A stretch of 64,000 nucleotides of DNA, taken from Limivivens faecihominis (lineage in GTDB: Bacteria > Bacillota > Clostridia > Lachnospirales > Lachnospiraceae). The stretch lies in contig NZ_JAJEPR010000016.1 in assembly GCF_020686945.1 (NCBI RefSeq), positions 16,293 to 80,292 on the forward strand. Direction: 5' to 3'. The translations under genes were made by a program, and so were the position numbers. How positions within the stretch are numbered: position 1 is the stretch's first letter; every line of letters starts with the position of its first letter. Of the stretch, positions 25,452 to 33,373 are shown piece by piece. The notes beneath the pieces were generated by a model. The model ran no database searches. It had not been told where the DNA came from and was given only the letters and a program-made list of their open reading frames with translations.

Positions 25452-25495
25452 CAAAAAAAACACCCCACACCTCTCAGGCCTGAGAGGAAGGGGGA
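25452..25495 (-). terminator. Terminator overlapping the end of the broken MATE gene
   Basis: The perfect 18-base palindrome CCTCTCAGGCCTGAGAGG, extended by CCCC/GGGG arms, is followed on the minus strand by TGTTTTTTTTGC. The stop codon of the MATE frame lies in the stem. Confidence 0.85.
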
Positions 25496-26512
25496 TTCAT
25501 GTTTTTGGGACATTTTTTTATGATCCAGAAGAAGGTTCCGGTGAAAATAATTCCTTTTATAATAGTAGTGGAAGAAAATGCCCACCAGATACCGTTCAGA
25601 CCCATAGAAGTATTTCCAAGGATCATAGCCAGCGGGATTCTTGCACTTGTAAAGAGGATGCTGATGATGCTGCACAGATTTGTTTTGCCAAGTCCGGATA
25701 TGGCACCGATGGTAGTAAGCTCGATGCACAGAAAGGCTTCGCTGAATCCGATGATAACCAGATAGCTGACAGCAGTTGCAATGGCAGAAGGTTCGTGGAA
25801 GAAGATCGTGGCGATCGGGATTGGTGTAAAGATAAAGATCAGAGTGATCAGTAATCCCCAGATACCGATCTTGCAGATCCCGCTCAGATATTTTCCGGAC
25901 ATTCTGCCGATCAGATGGATACCTTTCAGCACATTTTCTTTTTTCTGCCAGATGATGTCAAGCACCATAATACTCATAACAATGAACTGGGCGGTAACGG
26001 TTGCGATCGCTGCACCGCTGAGTCAGCGTCATGGTCATAAAGGAAAAGACGATCAGACCATAGGCAATCCGTGTGTAGGAAATGGCAGCATCATAAGCTT
26101 CCACATCGGTCAGATTGAAAAAGCCTACCATCTGGTGTACAAAGACCAGAGAGAAAACGGCAAAAAGCAGTCCCATATATAAGGATAACTGCATAGCTGT
26201 CTGGGCATATTTATGGGCGCTTTCTTTGTCACCCCGTCCGATACACTGGGCTACCTGCACCTGTCCGCCCATTCTGGCAATGGAAGACAGCCCCTGAGAA
26301 AGCCAGGTAAACATGCCGCCGACACCGACACCGGCCACGGCCTTTGATCCCAGCAGTCCGATCCATGCCATATCTGTGATATTATACAATGTTGCAAGGA
26401 ATGACGATGCCATGATCGGGATCGCCAGCTTTATCAGGGACTTAAGAATCGGCCCTTTTGTTAAATTACTTTCCAAGATGTTTAACCTCAAATCTTTTAT
26501 TTTTATGCTCAT
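25474..26512 (-). pseudogene. MATE family transporter with internal deletion and frameshift
   Basis: The N-terminal part (26512 to about 26010) encodes a normal MATE start (NLTKGPILKSLIKLAIPIM, then about four spans, to FSFMTMTLTQ). The frame then changes, and the C-terminal part (about 26015 to 25474) resumes at GAAIATVTAQF. Together they give about 340 residues where MATE proteins have about 450, so some 100 codons in the middle are missing and the remaining halves are out of frame. The true start may be TTG at 26476 (GAGG upstream), since the promoter TTGTTT-17-TATGAT ends at 26522 and leaves no leader for 26512. It is unlikely to make a working drug/Na+ antiporter. Confidence 0.88.
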
Positions 26513-26588
26513 GTATAACCTATCATAACATTTTCATTCTATAAAAACAATCCTTTTGATCCATACATCTGTCGATACCGATCTGACA

Positions 26589-26616
26589 TTGACATTTTGC
26601 ATGCTTTTGGTATAAT
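26589..26616 (+). promoter_or_regulatory. Strong sigma-A promoter before the M28 remnant
   Basis: TTGACA (26589-26594), 16-base spacer, TATAAT (26611-26616). Both boxes are perfect. Confidence 0.8.
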
Positions 26617-26673
26617 TCAGCCAAACGGGATAATAAAAACGCAAAAAATAATAAGAAAAGGAGTATTGGGAAA

Positions 26674-26922
26674 ATGGATTTACAGCAGATTTTTGACAAC
26701 ACGGATTTTGTCCATGCAAGTGGAACAAAAGAGGAATGGATCGTGTTGACCGCACACTATGATACAACTTCTCTTTCACATGGTGCTTATGATAATATGA
26801 GCGGCTGTGCAGGACTGCTTGGGATCATGGAGTACATGAAAGACAAAGAGCGCAATTATGGTCTTCGGGATGTTAAGAAGCAGCTGGATGAGTATCTTTT
26901 CCGTAAAAGAAAAGAAGCATAA
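26674..26922 (+). pseudogene. M28-type zinc peptidase remnant, internally deleted
   Basis: An 82-codon open frame with a good ribosome site (GAAAAGGAG). The N-terminus (MDLQQIFDNTDFVHASGTKEE) looks like the start of a clostridial M28 aminopeptidase. It jumps straight to the metal-binding core VLTAHYDTTSLSHGAYDNMSGCAGLL, where His and Asp are zinc ligands of M28. It then ends after a basic tail. Intact relatives have about 400-500 residues, and the catalytic Glu and remaining ligands are absent. Two in-frame losses are the simplest explanation. It still has a perfect promoter and a strong terminator, so a short peptide may be expressed. Confidence 0.7.
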
Positions 26923-26947
26923 AAGGAATTTTCCGATTCAGATCATG

Positions 26948-26983
26948 AACCAGATAAGACCGTGTTGTCTTATCTGGTTTTTT
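26948..26983 (+). terminator. Terminator after the M28 remnant
   Basis: AACCAGATAAGAC (26948-26960) pairs perfectly with GTCTTATCTGGTT (26967-26979), followed by TTTT. Confidence 0.92.
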
Positions 26984-27030
26984 CATGGAAAAGAGCGCCA
27001 GCAGCATTTCTTTCAATGGAAATTAACCGG

Positions 27031-27059
27031 TTGACATCTTATCATTTGCAGTCTATTCT
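27031..27059 (+). promoter_or_regulatory. Promoter of the MATE transporter gene
   Basis: TTGACA (27031-27036), 17-base spacer, TATTCT (27054-27059). The palindrome AACCGGTT (27025-27032) overlaps the -35 box and could be a small operator. Confidence 0.75.
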
Positions 27060-27119
27060 GAGTGTAAAGAAATCGCAGCGTATCTCATTGCTGAGAAATA
27101 AGGAGGAACAGAGAAAAAA

Positions 27120-28469
27120 ATGAAGAAAAGAACGTATGACAAAGCATTCTATCAGAAACTCTGGGGTCTGATGATTCCCATCGTCCTGCAGAATCTGATG
27201 CTGGCACTGGTGGCGGTAGCAGATGCGTTTATGCTTGGGGGAATGAATCAGAACTATATGTCTGCCGTTTCGCTGGCAACCCAGATCCAGTTCATCCAGA
27301 ATATGTTTCTGGCGGCAGCAACCGCGAGTCTCGGGATTCTGGGAGCGCAGTATTGGGGAAAAGGCGATATCAAAACGCTGGATGAAATTTTCTGCATGGC
27401 TCTGCGCCTGTGCGGGCTGGTATCAGTGGTATTTTTTGCGGCCTGCGTGTTCGCCGGAAAATATCTGATGCTGATTTTTACCAATGAAAGTGTGCTGATC
27501 GAGCATGGAGTCAGCTATCTTCGGATCGCGGGCTTTTCTTATCTGCTGACCGGAATTTCTCAGTGCTATCTGATCATTATGAAGGTCAGCGAGCACGCGA
27601 AGACAACGGCAGCGGTCAGTTCCGCGACTGTCTGCATCAATATTGTGCTGAATGCGGTATTTATTTATGGGGCTTTCGGGATTCCTTCGATGGGGGTACG
27701 CGGTGCGGCTCTGGCAACGCTCATTTCGCGGTGCATAGAGCTGGCGGTTTCCGTGATCATTTCTTATCGGAAGGGCTATATTCATCCTCAGATGAAGTTC
27801 CTGTTTTACAGAAATAAACAGCTTTCCAGAGATTTTTACAAATGCGGAATGCCGCTTCTGGGCGCCAGCCTGTTCTGGGGAATCGGTTTCACTTCCTATT
27901 CTTCTTTTATGGGCCATTTGGGAGCGGATGCTGCAGCGGCCAATTCCGTTGCAGCGGTCGTAAGAGATGTGGTTTGCTGTCTGAGCGGAGGAATTTCCGG
28001 CGCGACCGGTATTATGGTGGGAAATGAGCTCGGAGCAGGCAATCTGGAGCAGGGGAAAAAATATGGCATCCGCCTGATGAAAATTTCCTGTGTGTGCGGA
28101 ATTGCGGTAGCGCTTCTCATGTGTCTGGCAGCGCCGGTCATTCTGCATTTTGTAAAGCTGACGCCCGAGGCCTCCGGTTATCTCAAAGGGATGTTTGGCG
28201 TGATTGCTTTCTACATGATCGGCCGTGCAATCAATGATGTGACAATCAATGGAATTTTCGGCGCTGGCGGCGATACTCTGTTTGACATGTACAGTCTTGC
28301 CGTCTGCATGTGGTGCATCGCCATCCCGCTGGCCGCCGCCGGAACCTACTATTTCCACTGGCCGGTGGTCGTCGTGTATGCATGCACCTGCGTGGATGAA
28401 GTAGGAAAACTGCCCTGGGTACTCCACCATTTCCGGAAATATAAATGGGTGAAGGACCTGACGCATTGA
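27120..28469 (+). CDS. MATE family efflux transporter
   Basis: 449 residues and about 12 membrane spans, full length for the NorM/DinF-like multidrug and toxin extrusion family (cation-coupled export of drugs or metabolites). The two homologous halves are visible; the first starts FYQKLWGLMIPIVLQNLMLALVAVADAFMLGG, and LGAQYWGKGD is the usual loop. GC-richer than the broken MATE gene on the other side of the M28 remnant, so the two are not a recent duplication. AGGAGG lies 13 bases before the ATG, rather far. It has its own promoter and no clear partner gene. The substrate is unknown. Confidence 0.92.
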   Translation: MKKRTYDKAFYQKLWGLMIPIVLQNLMLALVAVADAFMLGGMNQNYMSAVSLATQIQFIQNMFLAAATASLGILGAQYWGKGDIKTLDEIFCMALRLCGLVSVVFFAACVFAGKYLMLIFTNESVLIEHGVSYLRIAGFSYLLTGISQCYLIIMKVSEHAKTTAAVSSATVCINIVLNAVFIYGAFGIPSMGVRGAALATLISRCIELAVSVIISYRKGYIHPQMKFLFYRNKQLSRDFYKCGMPLLGASLFWGIGFTSYSSFMGHLGADAAAANSVAAVVRDVVCCLSGGISGATGIMVGNELGAGNLEQGKKYGIRLMKISCVCGIAVALLMCLAAPVILHFVKLTPEASGYLKGMFGVIAFYMIGRAINDVTINGIFGAGGDTLFDMYSLAVCMWCIAIPLAAAGTYYFHWPVVVVYACTCVDEVGKLPWVLHHFRKYKWVKDLTH

Positions 28470-28521
28470 AAATAAAAAATGAGGGGCGAAGTTTTGGCTA
28501 AAAACTCCGTCCCTTAAAATA

Positions 28522-29175
28522 TTACTCCGGCCACACGAAATGTGCGTTCCCGGCTTCGAGGCCGTCTATGAGGATATTCTGGCCGGTGCAGAAGCGGTTG
28601 GTCACGGTCATGAAATAGGCCCAGTCAGCCGTTTCTTCGACAGTCATCCAGCGCTTTAAAGGGGTTACATCCATAATCTGGTTCCAGAGAGCTTTGTCTT
28701 CCATGACCGGTTTGTTCAGTTCGGTCAGGACACCGCCGAAATCCAGGCTGTTGCAGGTAGCGCCGTATCTGGCGATGCGAAGGGCGACGTTTTTGGCGTA
28801 GGAGAGGACGCCGCCCTTGCTGGCTACATATTCCGGAAATTCGGAGCCGTTGTGGCCGCTGGCAGAGCCGATCATGAGAACTGCGCGGATGCCGGGATGG
28901 ATAGCGTAGGTTTCTGTGATCGCGATGGTTCCTTTTAAGTTTACATCGATATCTTCTTCGTTTTGCACGCCGGCGTTGTTGATGACAATATCAAATGGCT
29001 CTAATGCCGGAAAGTGTGCTTTGTCACGGATATCCATGCGGATATGGGTATAAGCCGTATGCTGAATGGTCGCTTCTTTGCGGTCGAAGCCGGTGACACA
29101 GTGGCCTTCACTCAAAAACTTCTCTGCGATTCCTTTTCCAATTCCGGAACTTGTTCCCGTGATCAGTATTCTCAT
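28522..29175 (-). CDS. Short-chain dehydrogenase/reductase (SDR)
   Basis: 217 residues from the ATG at 29175 (GGAGG eight bases before). Cofactor motif TGTSSGIGKGIA at the N-terminus, NNAG near residue 70, a Ser in IGSASGHNG and the catalytic YVASKGG (Tyr and Lys). SDRs reduce or oxidise carbonyls/alcohols with NAD(P); the substrate here is unknown, with weak likeness to hydroxysteroid-type members. It follows the YhhQ-type transporter gene by 18 bases on the same strand, so they probably share one transcript. A link between the two functions is not evident. Confidence 0.88.
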   Translation of the reverse strand: MRILITGTSSGIGKGIAEKFLSEGHCVTGFDRKEATIQHTAYTHIRMDIRDKAHFPALEPFDIVINNAGVQNEEDIDVNLKGTIAITETYAIHPGIRAVLMIGSASGHNGSEFPEYVASKGGVLSYAKNVALRIARYGATCNSLDFGGVLTELNKPVMEDKALWNQIMDVTPLKRWMTVEETADWAYFMTVTNRFCTGQNILIDGLEAGNAHFVWPE

Positions 29176-29193
29176 GCTCAGATCCTCCAATAA

Positions 29194-29940
29194 TTATTCT
29201 TTTACAGGGTACTTGGCGAGATATTCGTTTCCGACACCCTCTTCTTTCCAGCGATTGGAAATCCGATAGCCGATGGGAGAGAAAACGATCTCGCAGAGCA
29301 GCTCGACAATAGCGCCGGTGAAGGCACACATGATGCACTGTGTCAGAGTCCAGCCGAAGAAGTTATGGCTGACAATGAGGGCGAAAATCAGATTGTCCAC
29401 AAACTGGCCGATTCCTGTGGAAATGTAGGTTCTGCAGGCATAGACGGCGAAGCCCTGGTCTTTCCTGATGGTTCTGCCGATGTACCAGTTTACGAAGTTA
29501 TTTACGACAGCGGAAACGAAGAAGGCGATCGTGCTTCCGAGAAGCACATACCAGGTTCCGCCGAAGGTGTGGTTCAGGGCGGTGTTTATGACTGTTTCGG
29601 ACCCGTCTACATAGGATTCGCCCCAGATTCCCGGGATCAGGCTGCCGAGATAGAAGACCAGACACATCCCGAGATTGACAGCGATGGAGACCACGCTGAG
29701 CATCGTGGCCGCTTTGGGCCCGAAACGCCGGGTGATCATGTCCATGCACAGGAAGATGATCCATGAAACAATAATGCCACAATCCAGAGCGAGCCACGAA
29801 AAGGGTAGATTGATACTCTTATTCGCCAGCAGGTTCATGGAAATTGTGGCAACAATAAATACAGTTACAGTGAGTGAGGGCACGCTGCGGAGCAGAAGCT
29901 TCAGCTCTGCCAGGAGTCCCTGGTTCTTTCCTTGATTCAT
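29194..29940 (-). CDS. VUT/YhhQ family queuosine-precursor transporter
   Basis: 248 residues, about six membrane spans. The family marks are visible: SMNLLANKSI in the first span, RRFGPKAA, WYIGRTIRKDQGFAVYACRTYISTGIGQFVDNLIFALI towards the end. YhhQ imports preQ0/preQ1, the precursors of queuosine in tRNA; clostridial versions often sit behind preQ1 riboswitches, and a possible one precedes this gene. AAGGAG lies ten bases before the ATG. It is probably co-transcribed with the SDR gene. Confidence 0.85.
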   Translation of the reverse strand: MNQGKNQGLLAELKLLLRSVPSLTVTVFIVATISMNLLANKSINLPFSWLALDCGIIVSWIIFLCMDMITRRFGPKAATMLSVVSIAVNLGMCLVFYLGSLIPGIWGESYVDGSETVINTALNHTFGGTWYVLLGSTIAFFVSAVVNNFVNWYIGRTIRKDQGFAVYACRTYISTGIGQFVDNLIFALIVSHNFFGWTLTQCIMCAFTGAIVELLCEIVFSPIGYRISNRWKEEGVGNEYLAKYPVKE

Positions 29941-29948
29941 TTTTTGTT

Positions 29949-29999
29949 CTCCTTGGTTTTCTTATTTTACGAGAAGGATTTAGAGCCCGAACTTCTCGG
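29949..29999 (-). promoter_or_regulatory. Possible preQ1-I riboswitch
   Basis: Minus strand: CGAGAAG (29998-29992) pairs with CTTCTCG (29976-29970). The loop begins TTCGGGCT, like TTCNNGCT of the preQ1-I class. An A-rich tail AAGAAAACC runs directly into AAGGAG of the transporter gene. CC in the tail can pair with GG in the loop to form the pseudoknot that would hide the ribosome site. The loop is a few bases longer than in the known examples. Confidence 0.5.
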
Positions 30000-30075
30000 T
30001 TTGCCGTTGGCAGTTTTATAATATAGCGCATTTTTGGGGAAAAGGCAAGTGGATTAAAAAGAAAGAAGAAAATCA

Positions 30076-30104
30076 TTGTTTTTTACAAAAACTTTGATTA
30101 TACT
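30076..30104 (+). promoter_or_regulatory. Promoter of the nitroreductase gene
   Basis: TTGTTT (30076-30081), 17-base spacer, TATACT (30099-30104). The transcript would begin near 30111 and carry a leader of about 135 bases. Confidence 0.6.
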
Positions 30105-30150
30105 GGGATTGACAGCTTTACAAAAAATATTGTTTTCCAGGCCGACTTAT

Positions 30151-30198
30151 AAAGCGTGAAATCCGGGTATGCTCAGACCCAATGATTTCGCGCTTTTT
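30151..30198 (+). terminator. Terminator-like hairpin in the nitroreductase leader
   Basis: AAAGCG-GAAATC (30151-30163) pairs with GATTTC-CGCTTT (30184-30196), with GGGT/ACCC inside and TTTTT at the end. It lies between the promoter and the ATG, so it may act as an attenuator rather than a gene end. Confidence 0.7.
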
Positions 30199-30245
30199 CT
30201 GCAAAATGGCGGGTTTGAGGGAAACAGGAAAAGGAGATAAAAATT

Positions 30246-30740
30246 ATGGATGCAATTTTTCACAGAACAAGTATCAGAAAATATCAGGAAACGCCGGTAG
30301 AGGCGGAGAAGATCGAGACTCTGCTCCGGGCGGCGATGGCAGCGCCCTCCGCCTGCAATCAGCAACCCTGGGAGTTTTATGTGGTCCGCAATAAAGAGAA
30401 GATCAAGGAGCTGTCCGAGGCAAGTCCTTATGCAGGCTGTGCCAAGGGAGCGCCGGTGGTCTTTGTTCCCTGCTACAGAAAGAACTGCCAGGTGCCGATG
30501 TATGCCGAGATCGATCTCAGCGCCGCAGTGGAAAATCTTCTGCTGGAGGCCGATTCTCTGGGGCTGGGCGCTGTCTGGATGGGCATTGCACCTCAGAAGG
30601 ACCGTATGGTTGACGTGCGGAAGGTCCTGGATATTCCTGGGGAGCTGGAGCCCTTCGCTCTCGTTCCCTGCGGCTACCCGGCCCAGGAGCGAACTCAGGA
30701 GGATCGCTATGAGGTGGAGCGGGTCCACTATGTAGATTGA
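30246..30740 (+). CDS. Nitroreductase family flavoprotein
   Basis: 164 residues, the short form of the family. Typical parts: FHRTSIRKYQETPVE at the N-terminus (FMN phosphate site RTSIRKY), MAAPSACNQQPWEFYVV (flavin contact), and the C-terminal LGLGAVWMGIAPQ and FALVPCGYPAQE. Such enzymes bind FMN and reduce nitro compounds, quinones or flavins with NAD(P)H; the physiological substrate is unknown. GAAAAGGAG precedes the ATG. It is a single-gene unit with its own promoter and a possible attenuator. Confidence 0.9.
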   Translation: MDAIFHRTSIRKYQETPVEAEKIETLLRAAMAAPSACNQQPWEFYVVRNKEKIKELSEASPYAGCAKGAPVVFVPCYRKNCQVPMYAEIDLSAAVENLLLEADSLGLGAVWMGIAPQKDRMVDVRKVLDIPGELEPFALVPCGYPAQERTQEDRYEVERVHYVD

Positions 30741-30888
30741 TTTAACTATTCTATTCAGCAGCCACTGTTTCGCGAGATGTTTTGGCATGAATATGCCAAA
30801 ATCCCATCGCCAAAGGCGAGTTTCATTGGATTTTTGCCTGTACTGTGGAGGTACTGAACAGTTACAGACTGATCTGATTTGTCTTAAA
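30741..30888. repeat. Intergenic palindromic repeat block C
   Basis: Non-coding. It has the perfect nine-pair hairpin TTTTGGCAT-GAAT-ATGCCAAAA (30780-30801), a small CGCC-AAA-GGCG hairpin, and TGAACAGTTAC (30855-30865), the reverse complement of the 11-mer that opens block A at 16713. Confidence 0.6.
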
Positions 30889-30933
30889 TAAAAGGTGTTG
30901 CCAGGCCCTTCATTTGCCTGCCAGCACCTTTTT
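30889..30933. terminator. Bidirectional terminator
   Basis: AAAGGTG-TTG-CAGGC pairs with GCCTG-CAG-CACCTTT with small bulges; a T-run follows on both strands. It ends the large AraC gene on the minus strand. Confidence 0.7.
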
Positions 30934-30959
30934 CAGCCCTTCGGGCCGGATTCTATTTT

Positions 30960-33074
30960 TTATGATAATGTCTTCCCCGTCAGAAGAGCACCCTGCTGTT
31001 TCTGAATCATCCGTTCCTTCTGATACTGAGACGGGGTGAGACCTGTGTGTTTCTTGAACTGCCGGATAAAGGTCGCCGTGTTGTCAATGCCCACCGCCAG
31101 GGCCACCTCGTAGATTTTGGGCGGATTGGGTTGGCAGAGGAGTTCGCTGGCCCGCTCCATACGGGCGGCAGAGATGTAATTCAGGAAATTTACGCCGAGA
31201 TTCTTCTTAAACCAGCTGGAAAGATAAACCGGCGTGATGGAGAAGGCCTCCGCTACCGTGTCCAGGGTCAGCGGCTCACTGAGATGGTCGGCAATATATT
31301 TCACCATGCATTGCTGCATATTCTGGGGCTGCTCCCGGCGGGAGGGGAAAGACTCCGTGGCAATACGCGCGAGTTGTTGGTAGAGATATTCCGGATTGTA
31401 GAGAGGAATCTCGTCGGACAGATGCGGCATGGCTTTCTTTTTGGCGAGGCAGGCCTTCTCAAAGACGGCCCAGATTTCCTGATAATGGAAACGGAAATCC
31501 GAGAGGCTGCAGCCGCCTGCCGGATAAAAAATCTCCTTCAACTCCGGCAGAAGCTGGTCCAGAGCGCCGTTTCGGGCATATTCGAAGAGACGGTTCTGCA
31601 CCTCCTGACCCAGCCGTTTTCTCGGAAGAACCGCTGCATTTTCCTGGAAGGCGAAATTTTCCATGGGGAGGACCTGGGCAGAGAGAAGACAGTTTTCAGC
31701 CAGCCTGTATTCGGTCTGAAGTTCCCGGATATCCGTACAGTATTCGCGGATGCCAGCGAAAAGCCGGGTGGTTTTCGAGGCTTCTTCGGCGGCTTCCTGG
31801 AGGACGGCCAGGATTTCCTCCTTGTCCTCGGGCCGGGCCAGGACCGCGAAGCTGAATTTGTCCAGACTGATGAATTTCAGGGCAAACTGGGAGGTCAGTG
31901 TTTTCTCCAGAGAGGAAGTGAAGAGCAGGTCCTCAATACCGCTGTCCTTCTGAATAGCCAGAGCCATTATCATATAATAAGGATATTTCTCTTCCAGAAG
32001 CTTCAGACTCTCCTCGTCCAGCTGGGAACCGCCGCAGAGAAGATAGTGGAGGGCGATTTTCTCCGGAATCTGCTCTTTGGAGTGCTGGCTTAAGGTGTTG
32101 ATCTCTGAGAGAAGGTCGTGAATCTCGTTTTCAATGATGGAGATCTCATTTTCCCTGGAATCGGAAAACTGGGAGGTAAATTTCCTTAAGGGCAGGTAAA
32201 TCTTATAGTTTAAGAGCACCAGAAGGAGAGAGCTTGCCAGCAGCACGCCGAAAGCGATCACCATCACAAGATACATATAATGAAGGGGAAGCATCAGGGC
32301 GTCGTTGTTGATGAGTACCAGGCCGGTGTAGGGAAGAATGTTCATGGGAGCGGAAACACAGTAATATTTGGTTCCGTTCACACCGATCAGGCCTCCGTCA
32401 AGAGCGGCGGAAAGCTGCTCCTCCGAGAGGGGAACGCTGCTGTTTTCGAGGATGCAGCGGCCGTCTTTCTGCTGGATCACATAGCCCAGAAACTGATCTC
32501 CGATCGTCTTGTTGATGTTGGCAAATTTGGAAAGGTCCAGTTCGACTGCTACATATCCATGGCTGTAGAGATTCTTTACATAGAGGGCCGTGGAATCCTG
32601 GAAAAAGGAAAGGCCGTCGGGAAGCTGGCTGATATCCTCCACCGTCTTGTTCAGAACGATCCGAGAAAAATCCTCTCCTTTATAAAGGGAGCCGTTGTCC
32701 CGGACTACCTTGTCTGAATTATGAGTGTATAAATATACAAGTTTTGCATAAGGAAGGGACTGTCGGATCAGAGACAGGCGGGAAGCGGCATCCTCGGCAT
32801 TGTCGAGGAAGAAGCTGGTGTCCAGCCGGTCGGAGATGCTGAATACCAGAGAGGAATCCTGGAGGCACAGAGTCAACAGGGAATCCAGCCGGTTCATTTC
32901 GAGCTGAAAGTCGGTATTGACTTTGGTGAGCGTTGTGCTGGCCAGGTTGTATCGCTCCCGGGTGAGCTGTCTGGCATAGAGTCCGCTGGTGCAGAGAAAT
33001 ACTAAAGTCAGCACAACGGCCATCGTCAGATTCAGGTACAGGACCCGGTTTAAAATACTTCGCTTTGATGACAT
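30960..33074 (-). CDS. Membrane-anchored AraC-type regulator with extracellular sensor
   Basis: 704 residues from the ATG at 33074 (AAGGAG eight bases before). TM1 at about 9-32, an extracellular sensor of about 230 residues (dCache-like), TM2 at about 265-290, a cytosolic linker, and a C-terminal AraC domain (LTLDTVAEAFSITPVYLSSWFKKNLGVNF, IYEVALAVGIDNTATFIRQFKKHTGLTPSQY). One-component membrane regulators of this shape control nearby sugar ABC operons in Firmicutes. It is divergent from the permease/binding-protein operon at 33.4 kb, its likely target. Confidence 0.9.
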   Translation of the reverse strand: MSSKRSILNRVLYLNLTMAVVLTLVFLCTSGLYARQLTRERYNLASTTLTKVNTDFQLEMNRLDSLLTLCLQDSSLVFSISDRLDTSFFLDNAEDAASRLSLIRQSLPYAKLVYLYTHNSDKVVRDNGSLYKGEDFSRIVLNKTVEDISQLPDGLSFFQDSTALYVKNLYSHGYVAVELDLSKFANINKTIGDQFLGYVIQQKDGRCILENSSVPLSEEQLSAALDGGLIGVNGTKYYCVSAPMNILPYTGLVLINNDALMLPLHYMYLVMVIAFGVLLASSLLLVLLNYKIYLPLRKFTSQFSDSRENEISIIENEIHDLLSEINTLSQHSKEQIPEKIALHYLLCGGSQLDEESLKLLEEKYPYYMIMALAIQKDSGIEDLLFTSSLEKTLTSQFALKFISLDKFSFAVLARPEDKEEILAVLQEAAEEASKTTRLFAGIREYCTDIRELQTEYRLAENCLLSAQVLPMENFAFQENAAVLPRKRLGQEVQNRLFEYARNGALDQLLPELKEIFYPAGGCSLSDFRFHYQEIWAVFEKACLAKKKAMPHLSDEIPLYNPEYLYQQLARIATESFPSRREQPQNMQQCMVKYIADHLSEPLTLDTVAEAFSITPVYLSSWFKKNLGVNFLNYISAARMERASELLCQPNPPKIYEVALAVGIDNTATFIRQFKKHTGLTPSQYQKERMIQKQQGALLTGKTLS

Positions 33075-33252
33075 GTCAAAAACTCCTTCCCAAAACACAA
33101 AAAATATGGTCAATAATCAAGCTGCCTTTATCTTAACACGAAAACTTTTGGGCGAAAAGCATTAAAACAGGATAAAACGTTGCTATTTTTTAACATCTTT
33201 ATCAAAACTTCAGATAAAAATTAAAATAAGAGAAGAGATAGAAAAACGAAAA

Positions 33253-33281
33253 TTGCGTAATCTCCCATGATCCGCTATAGT
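33253..33281 (+). promoter_or_regulatory. Promoter of sugar ABC operon 1
   Basis: TTGCGT (33253-33258), 17-base spacer, TATAGT (33276-33281). The transcript would start at the first of two tandem repeats. Confidence 0.65.
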
Positions 33282-33283
33282 GA

Positions 33284-33339
33284 GGTCAGGCAGGCGGACA
33301 GCGGTTCCGCAGGTCAGACAGGCGGACAGCGGTTCCGCC
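33284..33339 (+). repeat. Two tandem 28-base repeats in the operon leader
   Basis: Copies 33284-33311 and 33312-33339 differ at two positions (GGTCAGGCAGGCGGACAGCG against GGTCAGACAGGCGGACAGCG, and the last base). Each can fold GGCGGA with TCCGCC. The copies lie in the 5' untranslated leader. Confidence 0.85.
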
Positions 33340-33373
33340 GAAAACGAAAAAAACGGAGGGAGAGAAAAAGCAA

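Noticed and set aside
25361..25765. Alternative frames across the broken MATE gene as separate small proteins
   Set aside because: They are shifted readings of the MATE C-terminal half without membrane-protein pattern of their own.
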